A DNA stretch of 64,000 bases from assembly GCA_028571685.1 (NCBI GenBank), contig CM053146.1, positions 114,427,431 to 114,491,430 on the forward strand, read 5' to 3'. Below the pieces are notes generated by a model. The model saw only the letters and a list, made by a program, of their open reading frames with translations. It did no database searches and was not told the origin of the DNA. The stretch's first letter is position 1. Every line of letters begins with the position of its first letter. The DNA comes from Heterohyrax brucei (taxonomy: Eukaryota > Chordata > Mammalia > Hyracoidea > Procaviidae). Below are positions 34,840 to 44,123 of this stretch, one piece after another. Position numbers and translations under genes: made by a program.

Positions 34840-35690
34840 TTCAGGAGAAGTCAGCACAACTGAACTAAAGCAAAATTTAGAAGTTTCCTGAATACAACTG
34901 AAAAGGTTGGGGGACAGAATAGTTGCAAAGGGGGTCTGGGGACCATGATTTCAGGGGATATCTGGATCAATTGGCATAACAAAGTTTGTTAAGAAAACAT
35001 TCTGCATCCCACTTAGGTGACTGATGTCTGGGGTCTTAAAAGCTAGCAAGCCATCTAAGAAGTATCAATTAGTTCCAGCTACCTGGATCAAAGGAAAATA
35101 AGGAATTCCAAAGAATACCAAGGAAAACATGAGCCCAAGAGACAGGGACACATAAACCAGAGGCTATATCAGCATGAGACTGGGAGAACAAGATGATGCC
35201 TGGCTACCACCAGTGACTGTCCTGACAAGGGACGCAACAGAGACACTCTGACACAGAAGGACAAAAGTGAGGTGCAGAACTTGAACTCTGGTAGAAAGAC
35301 CCAACATGATGGCCTGACAGAGATCATTCCCAAAGCCAACACTTAGGACAAAGATTGGACTGGAGTATAAGACATAAAAGGATACTGGTGAAAACTGCAC
35401 TTCTTGGCTAAAGTAGATACATGCGACTAACTGGGTTACTTCTTTCTGGTGGTGTGAAGAGAAGACAGAAGAGGAGAGGAGCTGGTTGAGTGGACGTGAG
35501 AAATGCAGGGTGGAGACAAGTGTGCTGTCACAGAATGAAAAGAGCAGCTAGAGTCCCACAGCAATGTATATGGGTCTGAAGTTTTTGTATGAGAACCTGA
35601 CTTGAACTGTAAACTTTAACATAAAATACACACACACACACAGACACAGACACAGACATGAATAAATAAATAAATAAAAACTCACAATGT
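34840..35690 (+). mobile_element. LINE 3'-UTR-like block (copy 2) with CA/AATA tail
   Basis: Ordered words: 'ctggatcaattggcataaca', 'acttaggtgactgatgtctg', 'gggtcttaaaagctagcaag', 'ccacataaaccaga'-like, 'ggctaccaccagtgactgtc', 'agccaacacttaggacaaag', 'actgtaaactttaacataaa', then a CA microsatellite and (AATA)n at 35628-35680. I associate this text with an afrotherian LINE 3' UTR, probably L1; the A-rich simple-sequence end fits a 3' end produced by target-primed reverse transcription. No ORF2 part is attached, so it would be a 5'-truncated insertion. Confidence 0.55.
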
Positions 35691-35761
35691 CCTGTTTCCT
35701 CGAAACTATTGTTAATTCAGCATTAATTTTTTTTTGAGGGGTGATGCCCTAAATAATCAGT

Positions 35762-35953
35762 TTCTCTGAGTGGTACAAATGGTCACTGTTCAACTACTGA
35801 CTTAATGGTTCAAACTCACCCAGCAGTATCTACCAAAAAGTCTTGGAGATATGCTTGGGTGAGGATTACAGTCAAGAAAACCCTATGGAGCAGTTCTAGT
35901 CTGTTTCATGTGGTATTGCAGTGAGCCAGAATTGACTTGATGGCAATGGGTTA
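35762..35953 (+). repeat. AfroSINE-type SINE, long variant (type B)
   Basis: 'ctctgagtggtacaaatggt', 'aatggttcaaactcacccag', centre 'gtcaagaaaaccctatgg', 'agcagttctagtctgtttc', tail 'gagccagaattgacttgatg'. Confidence 0.84.
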
Positions 35954-36160
35954 AGTGAGCATCAAAAACTGGGAGTTAAATGGATATGTTGTTTAATAGT
36001 AGATTAAGAAAATGATCGTTTCATGTTCCTAAAGGTAGAGATAACTTCTGGAAATGAAGAGATTAAGAATTAGGACATATTGAGTTAATTTGCTATTTAT
36101 TTTTCTAGTAATTGAATGGCTAACATAAAGTGCTATATATTTGTATCTATTCGTGCATAG

Positions 36161-36333
36161 GAAACTCTGTTGATACATTTAGTTAAGTGCTACCTATGTC
36201 TGCTAACCAGAAAGTCAGTGGTTCTAATCTGCCAGGTGCTCCTTGGAAACTCTGTAGGGTAGTTCTGCTCTGACCTATAGAGTCACTATGAGTTGGAATA
36301 GAGTCAATGATAGTGGATTTGGTTTTGGTTTTT
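36161..36333 (+). repeat. AfroSINE-type SINE, short variant (type A)
   Basis: 'tagttaagtgctacctatgt', 'ctgctaaccagaaagtcagt', 'gccaggtgctccttggaaac', 'ctatagagtcactatgagtt', ending 'ggatttggttttggtttt'. Confidence 0.9.
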
Positions 36334-36438
36334 ATCCATTCATATGCCCACATAACTGTACAGCAGTTTTTGAGCTGCCATGTTTTTATCCAGGTCTCAG
36401 GTGGTAGTCAGTCATGTTGAAAAACGTTGATGGCTTGT

Positions 36439-36927
36439 TGTCTTAGTCATCTAGTGGTGCTGTAACTGGAATACCACAAGTGAATGGCTTTCACAAAGAG
36501 AAATTTATTTTGTCACAGTCCATTTGGCTACAAATTCAAATTCAGAGTGTCAGTTCCAGGGGAAGTCTTTGTGTTGGCTCTGGAGGAAAGTCATTGTTGT
36601 TAGTGTCACTTTGAACTGTGAGCTTTTGAGGCACAGGGACTCTACATCCTTTCCAAAGCATGTACTCTGCTCCTGGCACTGCTTCTTTCCTGATGGTATG
36701 AGGTCCTCAAATCTCCCTCCAAGCTTCTTTCTTTCATATCTCATAGATTGTCTTAAGGAGCAATACAGTCTTACATGTTGAGTCCTGCCACACCAACAGA
36801 GCTGCTGTCCATTAATATCATAGAGGCAGGATTTACGTGAGATAAGATCACACCATAATGGGAATCAAGGCCCAGTCAAATTGGGACACAGATTTGGAGG
36901 AAGGGGGTCACAATTCAATCCATGACA
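36439..36927 (-). mobile_element. Solo LTR, MaLR-like (copy 5, reverse), near full length
   Basis: Runs from TGTCTTAGTCATC to TCAATCCATGACA, so both LTR termini (TG..CA) are intact. Internal blocks in reverse: 'gtggtgctgtaactggaata', 'gaaatttattttgtcacagt', 'gtcagttccaggggaagtc', 'tctggaggaaagtcattg', 'tggtatgaggtcctc', 'gccagtca'-type end. This is the cleanest reverse-strand member and useful for defining the family's ends. No perfect 5-bp flanking repeat was seen. Confidence 0.78.
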
Positions 36928-38463
36928 GTTGACAGAATTCTAATATTGGCTGCTTCCAGATTTGCTACTTGAAGCTTAGTTTATATTTTATTGAAATTTG
37001 GTAAGGTGATATTCTTGTTTTATTATTTTTTCCATCTGGTCCTCGTAATCAGTGTGAATGAGAATAGAATCGTCTTGTTGACAAATTCGTTCTTTCTGAT
37101 AAAGAAAGATAACTGAATCTACTGTGCCTCCTGGATATTTTCCAGAAACTAAACTTTTCTGGGACAGCTGAGATTTTATATTATGGTAGCTCAGCCTCAT
37201 AGGCTGAAAAATGACCTTGGGTGAATTCCTTAATCAATTGAATTTGTCTTTGTAGTCAAAATATATATTGTGTTTTTGCACACGTAACACTCTTTACGTT
37301 TGTCTGTCAGCTGTCCCTCACCCTGAGAGGTATTTTCAAAAGTTGTTTCTATACCATTATTTTGTTACATGTAAACATTTAGCATAGCTTACTTACAAAA
37401 ATAACTTCATAGGGGAAGGGCCCAAGTGACAAACAAAAGTAGAAAGTGCACATTACTTGTGTAAGAGTATAGTACATACATGATTGATGGGGTGAATGTG
37501 ATGAAAACATCCCCATGGCTAATGAAGCTATGTATTTGGCTCTCCTGGCTTAGCAGGAAGTTGCTGTTATAGCTGTTGCATCATGAGATCATTGTATTTG
37601 CTTGCTTCCAGGAGGCAGTCCTAGGCTTTTTTCCTAGAGTCCTTGGCTGCTGCTAAGGAGGTGTTACTCTTTCTTCATCACCTCAGCAACCACTGACCAA
37701 ATGCTGAAATATATGACCCCACCCGTGAATTCATGCGTGTCATGAGCTAAGGCAGGAACTGTCCTTAATGTATGTTTTATGTTTCTGCAAAGTAATAATA
37801 CTCCACACATGGAATATGTTGTCTTTGCATTGGAGGCTTGATGATTATGACTGTCTGGCAAGTTGCGCTGAGTGCTGTGCAAGGAATTATATTATTCCCA
37901 TCTGGTGAAGTTGAGAGAAACAGGAGCAGAAGTGCTGTTGGGCTCCTTACTTCTCACTGAAGATTTTAATTTAGTTTGCATTTGGTTGGTAGACTGTGCT
38001 CCTTTATTCTAGTAGGACTTTTCCTTAGAATTAGGAAAGTGCTCCCAAATGCTGGCAAACCATGAGTAATGTAACTGTTTCCAAAGGAAACGTCAGTGAT
38101 CTGAGCCGTGAGAAAATAGAGCATAGAGATTTACCACAGTTTGTCTTAGTGTGCTCCATTATTTCCCATTTATTCATCTGCCTTTTCTGTCACCAATAAA
38201 AGAGTAGCAAACAGTGATGAGAAATATTTCAGGTCTGCATGTCTAATCAGTTTTGCTATTTATGAACTCTGGAAGGATGTGGTAAAAAGTAACCATTTCC
38301 TACACTATGAACTTGAGGTAACTTGGCCTATCCATGACTTTGGAAATCATGGAGTTTCAGGAGACTATTAGGACATTAGACAAACAGAGTAGAACAGAAT
38401 AGAATTAAACTAGCATTTTGTCAGAAAGGGGGTAGGCTTTCTAGCAAACAAGTTTATGAGTGA

Positions 38464-38493
38464 AATATATATATATATATACATATATATATA
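38464..38493. repeat. AT dinucleotide microsatellite
   Basis: Alternating TA/AT with one C interruption. Confidence 0.9.
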
Positions 38494-38736
38494 GTAGAGG
38501 TTTTTATTTTAAAAGTAACTTAAAATAAGACTCCTGGATAGTTACCATTTTCTGCGACTATCAAGTTCTATTTTACTTTTGCCATTAAATGTTTTACATA
38601 GGTTAAAGAGATTAGCAAGGTTAGCCTGGTATTAGAGTATTAGTAAATGGACATATTGCAATAAAACACCCATTACCAGCTCAGAGTGATGGTCTCAACA
38701 AAGAGAATGAAAACACAGGGACCTAGCATTTCAACT

Positions 38737-38788
38737 ATATGTGTGTGTGTGTGCATGTATATATGTGTGTATGCATGTATGTATTATG
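38737..38788. repeat. Interrupted GT/AT microsatellite
   Basis: GT repeats broken by ATGCAT and TATA units. Confidence 0.85.
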
Positions 38789-39757
38789 TATTCTTATTGA
38801 TGAAACAATGTCGGTATGAAATCATTATGGCTCCACAGTGTGATATAAGGCAAAGTATTAGAAAGTAAAGTTATTAAAGTGTTTTGCAAGTGGCTGCCAT
38901 AAGCACATTCAGGAGCTGCTTATTCTCTGAGGTTTCTATCAGCAGATTTTGCTCAGCAAAAGTTGTTTTCCATTTTTCAAGCTGCTTTCTTTCATGGTGT
39001 TTTAGGTGACTGCTCTTCTTTTAATTTCCAGTGGAGTGGAGTCCTCTTTCATCTTCATATTTGTAATTATACAAAATAGCGTGTGTGCCTATGTGAGTGT
39101 ACATACACTAATGAGATTCTGTTTAAGGTTTGTTACAACCTGCTGGGATAATCATGATAAACCTATAATGATCCTTATGGTGACCATGTAGTATCTTTTG
39201 TCCAGTATTTTCAGTATCCATTTAAAAAAAAAAGTCATACCTTCCTCAGATGCAAACTGGAGTAATATGGTAAGCATTTAGCAATAAATTTATCAGACTT
39301 AATATTTAAATTCTGGTAAAAAAACAAAAAATTTATATACAGCAACAACTTGCTTTAAGCAGTAGGTTTCAGCCCAAGCGGCTGAAGCACTCTGCTGTGG
39401 TCATGATCCTAATGTACTTGAAAAATGCAGTAATTCTGCGGAAAAATAGAATACTTCAGAGTGTCTTGTTTCTTCATTATAAAAGCCGTTCTAATTATTT
39501 CATTTTGAGTGCTAACTTTTAAATTTTAAAGGCTCAGTAACTCAGTTAAAATTTCTTTAAGTGAGATAGAATGGGAACTGTTGAATCTTGTTCTGTCACT
39601 AATAATATATGTAATAAGGGAAAACACATCACAATCTACAACTTGATATCTTAGTAATAAAAGTTAACGTTGCTAAGGTACTTTTAGCTTTTAAGATATT
39701 ATGTGGTATTTTTTAGTTTTCCATTTTTCATTCTCCCCAAATGTTAATTTAGTCTTG

Positions 39758-39760
<3 letters not shown>

Positions 39761-39788
<28 letters not shown>
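39761..39788. repeat. 28-bp poly-T run
   Basis: Could be the A-tail of a minus-strand retrocopy, but no homologous body or target duplication was found beside it. Confidence 0.85.
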
Positions 39789-39792
<4 letters not shown>

Positions 39793-39965
39793 ATTGTCAA
39801 AATATGCAAGTGTTTGTTAGCTTTGTGGACCAAATAGAGTTTTCAGCTTTCTGCTCTTTGTTATTTTAGGTGTTAGAGTATCTTTCAGATATTCATATTT
39901 TACCATTATCATTGTGGATATCCAGTCATTCATTAATTTTCATTAAGTGATACTGTGTGCTTAGT

Positions 39966-40115
39966 CTGTTGTTGTTGAGTCTTTTCTGACTTACAGTGAC
40001 CCTATAGGACAGACTAGAAGTGCCCTATGGAGTTTCCAGGGAAGAGCTAGTGTATTCAAACTTCCATCCTTTTGGTTAGCAGTCAAGCTCTTAACCACAG
40101 TACCGCCAGGGCTCC
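39966..40115 (-). repeat. AfroSINE-type SINE, short variant (type A)
   Basis: 'gttgttgttgagtcttttct', 'cctataggacagactagaag', 'tttccagggaagagctagtg', 'ttttggttagcagtcaagct', 'gtaccgccagggctcc'. Confidence 0.88.
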
Positions 40116-40148
40116 ATGCTATGTATGAAGTCCAGTTTTAAAATAAAT

Positions 40149-40167
40149 GTGTGTGTGTGTGTGTGTG
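40149..40167. repeat. TG dinucleotide microsatellite
   Basis: About nine uninterrupted TG units. Confidence 0.9.
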
Positions 40168-40394
40168 AGACACACATCAATGTTGCATAATTTCAAAAGT
40201 TTGTGAGGGAGACAGTTGGGTGAGTTTTAGATTATAGTACTAAGTGAATCCTCCATGATAATAGAATAGAAAGTAGACTTTGAAGTCATAGAAGATGTCA
40301 TCTCAACTATCATAAGGAGTCAGGGACCTCTTTGTGGATGTCACATGTGAACTGAATTTTGAATCCAAAAATCTAGTGATGGCTAGTTGAAGCC

Positions 40395-40600
40395 TGACTT
40401 TGTGGTGCAAATAGTTTACCACTTGACTACTAACTGAAAGGTTGGTAGTTAAACTCACCCAAAGGTACTTGGAAGATAGGTCTGGTGATCTGCCTCTGAA
40501 AAGTCACAACTTTGAAAATGCTGTGGAACACGGGTCTACTCTGCCGATGTGTGGTTGCCATGAGTAAAAATTAAGTCAATGGCTATAAGCAACAATAATA
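40395..40600 (+). repeat. AfroSINE-type SINE, long variant (type B)
   Basis: 'gactttgtggtgcaaatagt', 'ctaactgaaaggttggtagt', 'ctcacccaaaggtacttgg', 'aagataggtctggtgatctg', 'ggttgccatgagtaaaaatt', and an 'aagcaacaataata' tail of the RTE-like kind. Confidence 0.86.
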
Positions 40601-40618
40601 AATGCAGCCTGTATTTAT

Positions 40619-40769
40619 GAAATCCTGGTGCCATAATAGTTATCTGCTGTGGCTGCTAACTAAAAAGATAGCAGTTCAAATCCACCATGTGCTCCTTCAA
40701 AACTCTGTACTGTGTCTTTGAGTCAGAATTAACTTTACAGCAGTGGACTTTTTGCTTGTTTGTTTTTTG
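40619..40769 (+). repeat. AfroSINE-type SINE, short variant (type A)
   Basis: Head 'aatcctggtgccataatagt', 'gctgctaactaaaaagatag', 'cagttcaaatccaccatgtg', then a short deletion in the middle ('aactctgtactgtgtctttg') and tail 'agcagtggactttttg'. Eighteen bp after the previous SINE, same orientation. Confidence 0.85.
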
Positions 40770-41249
40770 GTACTTATGAATGGTAGATAGGGTTAGGCAC
40801 TGAGGCAAAAGGTTGGGCAAACTAAGTTATTTTCCTTCTTTCAGTGTTGTATATGTGTTATGCAGCATAAGTCAGACTTAGGAAAGTTGAATGTGGAGTC
40901 AGTATTGGAACTTTTCATATGTATAAGTTCAGCAAGCTAAAGGACATGCTGACAACCACAAGAAAAACTGAGTGAATGATGCATGAACTTTGAGAGGATC
41001 AAAGGAAGACACACAATTTGAGGAGCTGTTGAGTCATTTTTCTCCTCCTGCAAATACTAACTATGCTGTTTCTGTGTACCAAGTGTGGTTTCAGAAGCTG
41101 AGGTGAGGGAAATGAGCAAAACAAATATGATCCTTGTTCTCATGGGCCTCATAATCTTAGAGGAAGAAATTTTAATAAACCATTGCACAAATGGTAAGTT
41201 ATGATAAGTGCTGGTAGGAAAATGAAAAGATTTAAGAGAGAGGACATTG

Positions 41250-41912
41250 CTGGCAGATGCCATCAAGTCTGTTCTGACTCCCAGTGATGCTGTGTACAAC
41301 AGAAAGAAACACTGCCCTGTCCAGTCCCAGTTGCTGTGTTGAGCCTATTGTTAAAGCCACCACATCATCTCATCACGCTGAAGAGCTGCTTTTTTTGCTG
41401 ACCCTGTACTTTTCCAAGCAATATATCCTTCTCCAGGAACTGGTTTTCCTGTTAACATGTCCAAAGTACTGTGAGACAAAGTTTTGCCATTCTCACTTCT
41501 AAGGAGCTTTCTGGCACTTTTTCTTCGGAGACAGCTTAGTTCATTCTTCTGGCAGTCTGTGGAATTTTTCACTATCCTTTGCTAACAACATAATTCAAAG
41601 GTATCTGTCCTTCTTTGGTGTTCCTTATCTGTCAAATTTTCACATGCATATGAGGCAATTGAAAATACTATGAGTTGGGTCAGGTGTGCCTTAGTCTTCA
41701 AAGTGATATCTTTGCTTTTTAACACTCCAATGAAGTCCTTTGCAGCATATTTGCCCAATGGAAGACATACTGTATTTTCTTAAATGCTGTTTCCATGGGT
41801 GTTGGTTGTGGCTTCAAGTAAAATGAAATCCTTAGCAACTTGAGTGTTTTGAAGTTTGAATAAGTGTAGTGTAGTAATACAATCCTGATGAGCACCTTTC
41901 CTGATTTAAGAG
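41250..41912 (-). mobile_element. RTE (BovB-type) LINE fragment, copy 2, internally deleted
   Basis: Left end is the 3' terminus ('gatgccatcaagtctgttct', 'gactcccagtgatgctgtg'), which resembles the SINE tails. Next come 'ggaactggttttcctgttaa' and 'ccaaagtactgtgagac', homologous to 'gggcctggttccctctgata' and 'ccaaagtacatgaggtgaag' of copy 1. At about 41850 the sequence jumps from the RT C-terminal side to text ('aatcctgatgagcacctttc', 'ctgattta') that in RTE lies some hundreds of bases further 5', so an internal segment is missing. No intact frame. Confidence 0.72.
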
Positions 41913-41924
41913 AAAGTATAAGTC

Positions 41925-42078
41925 AAAAGCCACTGCCATAGTGTCATTTGAACTCTTACTGACCCTGTAGGTCAAAATAGAACTGCTATAGAGAGTTCTC
42001 AAGGAACACCTGGCATGTTCGAACTGCTGACCTTTTGGTTAGCAGGCATAGCACTTAACCAGTAGGCTACCAGGTTTT
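41925..42078 (-). repeat. AfroSINE-type SINE, short variant (type A)
   Basis: 'aaaagccactgccatagtgt', 'cttactgaccctgtaggtca', 'gttcgaactgctgacctttt', 'ttagcaggcatagcacttaa', 'aggctaccaggtttt'. It abuts the RTE copy within 13 bp. Confidence 0.9.
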
Positions 42079-42689
42079 ATATTAAGAGAGAAGATAGAGG
42101 TGTTGTATTTAAAGAGAATCAAGTAGGCATCTCTGAGGAAAGAATACCACACTGAGATGTAATGAGAGAGTCAGAAGTAGTAAGGGAAGACTGAGAGGAG
42201 GTGTAGAGCATTCTAGCTAGAGAAAGACACATATATGAAGGTTGTGAGACAGAGCAGGGCTCAGGTAGTTAGAGACACTAAAATGTGTCCTATGAGAGTG
42301 AAGTAAAGTGCGAAAAGGACAAATGATGGAACAGGGCTAGGTGGGTAGGCGTAAAAGAGCACAGAGGGATCAAGAAACTTAAGAAATTTTCCTGAGAAAA
42401 TTAATGAAATATAATTTAAAATAGGAACGCAAGATAATCTCGATATCTGGTGAAAGACAATGAAGCACAAAGTGTGTATGAGGTTCTACTAAAGATTCTC
42501 AATGATATTTTCCACCAAAGACAAGTAAGGCCACTTAGCTGAATGTTCCACAGAGAAAGGATAATATTGGTCACATAGCAAATTTTCAGTACCCTGGAAC
42601 ACAGGATTCCAAGTCTCCTGAACCAGAGATACTCTCTTCTTTTCAAACAAGTCTCTTGTTTCATCTTCACTGGGGGAATTGTAGCCTCT

Positions 42690-42825
42690 GATTATACTAC
42701 CATCTGAGATTATATTACCATCTGATTATACTACCACGGGCATCACGCAGTTGTATGTCCATTTGGGTCCAGACAAATGTATGTACGGCTGTGTGACTGT
42801 GTGATGCCTGTGGTAGTGTAATCAG
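42690..42825 (+). other. Long near-perfect hairpin with triplicated arm tip
   Basis: Arm 42722-42757 pairs with arm 42790-42825 over 36 consecutive positions: 28 Watson-Crick and 8 G-T (G-U) pairs, no mismatch or bulge, with a 32-nt loop (42758-42789). All eight deviations are G-U when read on the plus strand (they would be A-C mismatches on the other strand). The outer tip of the left arm, 'gattatactacca', is repeated three times in direct orientation (starting 42690, 42708, 42724), the third copy being part of the stem. Possible explanations are a small palindromic transposon (MITE) or a microRNA-like precursor; neither family is recognised. The structure is certain, the meaning is not. Confidence 0.7.
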
Positions 42826-42952
42826 TTGACTTCCTTAGAGTAATTCTACCCCTTTTAGTGTTTTATTTTTTTTCCTAAATCTTTTACTCATTTTCAGTTA
42901 CTTCTAACAAGTCAGCAAAACTCAAAATATTATCTATTTTTGCATCTCTGTG

Positions 42953-43131
42953 ACAGTGGCACAAAGTCCCCAGCTACTAAATGAAAGATTGATAGCTTGA
43001 GTCCACCCAGAGGTGCCCCTTAAGAAAGGCCTATCGGCTTATTCTGAAACATTGCAACCATTGAAAACCCTGTGGAGTAGTTCCACTTGACACAGGTGGG
43101 ATGTCCTTGAGTTGGAACTTACCTGACATGA
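42953..43131 (+). repeat. AfroSINE-type SINE, long variant (type B)
   Basis: 'cagtggcacaaagtccccag', 'tgagtccacccagaggtgcc', 'taagaaaggcctatcggctt', 'aaccattgaaaaccctgtgg', tail 'ttgagttggaacttacctga'. Confidence 0.84.
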
Positions 43132-43952
43132 ACCAGTTTATTACAATGCTGCATACCAATCCCCAGGTGGATGTTAGCACTTCTTTTGTTTTAACTTCCT
43201 TCAGTTAGCATCAGTGTAGCTCTTTACAGGTTGTTGAATTTACACCATGAGTTTTAGGGGCCAGCCTCTTACCAGCAGATAACTTTTGCTGTTCAGAATG
43301 AACATTGTGCTTGTCAATTTCTCAAGTGGCTTTTGCCAACATAAATCCTCTTTTGGAAAGAGAGGAGGAGGGAGCATGATCCCCATCAGATCATCTGAGG
43401 GAGGAGGCCACTGAACACTTGCTAACTTTGATCTGTCTGTCAACGTAACCACCAATGGAATTAATCTGTGTTCATGGCTGCTAACTTTATATTAAGTTAC
43501 AAATGAACCAATAGCATAGTAATATCTTAAATTTATACAAACAGTTCATTAATTTTATCAAGTAATATATTCAGACCTCATAGTAACCTTGTAGTGTTAA
43601 TCATATAATAAAATCTGTTTCAATGTGAAGTACCGCAGAGCTTCGCCTAGCTTCAAAAAAACATTATATACTTGTTTAAATCTTTTAGCAACAATCTTGT
43701 GTTTCAGAATATTTATTGCTTTTAACTTCATAAAATGATTCCCATTTTTCTAATGTTCTATAGTCTTGTCTAAGTACTTAGCAAACTGAAAGTCTTTAAG
43801 AACTTTTTCTACCCCTAAAATTTCTGTCAAATTGGGATATAAAATCTTAAGTGTGATGTAAATATGATTTTCATATGTTTTTTTGTAAAAAATAGTTGTC
43901 TTTCTATATAGAAAATCATTTGTTACATTTAAGAGAAAAATGTAATAGCTAA
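43132..43952. other. Unique sequence, no feature recognised
   Basis: No gene or repeat recognised; a 71-codon minus frame at 43240-43455 has no known relatives. Confidence 0.5.
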
Positions 43953-44123
43953 TTCCTTATGGCATAGTAATTAAGTAAATAAGTAAGTAACTGCTAACCC
44001 AAATGTTGGCAGTTTGAAACCACCAGGTGCTCCCTGGAGACTTTATGGGGGCAGATTTGCTCTGTGCCAAAGGGTCACTATGAATCAGAATAGACTTGAT
44101 GGCAGTAGGTTTGGTTTGTGTTT
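43953..44123 (+). repeat. AfroSINE-type SINE with expanded AAGT motif
   Basis: 'ccttatggcatagtaattaa' and 'accaccaggtgctccctgga', 'gggtcactatgaatcagaat', ending 'ggtttggtttgtgttt'. Between the two promoter-like boxes the normal 'gtgctacggctg' is replaced by a short AAGT/AAAT microsatellite (43971-43990), which should spoil the box-A to box-B arrangement. Confidence 0.88.

Larger units (their letters stand above)
36928..39960. other. Mostly unique sequence with microsatellites
   Basis: Contains AT repeats (38464-38493), an interrupted GT repeat (38737-38788), a 28-bp T run (39761-39788) and, at about 37690-37900 on the minus strand, text resembling the same ancient repeat seen at 30155 ('aaacatacattaaggacagt' when reversed). 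About 38080-38240 has balanced composition without repeats. No gene recognised. Confidence 0.45.
41050..42400 (+). repeat. Ancient mammal-wide repeat, split by RTE and SINE insertions
   Basis: Left part (41056-41245): 'gaaatgagcaaaacaaatat', 'tgttctcatgggcctcataa', 'aagtgctggtagg'. Right part (about 42080-42340): 'ggcatctctgaggaaagaat', 'tgtagagcattctagctaga', 'gacagagcagggctcagg'. Together these follow the usual mammalian repeat text 'gtgaacaaaacagac..ctcatggagc..ctctctgaggagg..agagcattccaggcagag'. The family name is not certain to me. The gap is filled by the RTE copy and a SINE, giving a clear order of insertion. Confidence 0.5.

Noticed and set aside
39761..39788. Poly-T run as A-tail of a minus-strand retrocopy
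   Set aside because: No homologous body and no flanking target-site duplication could be found.
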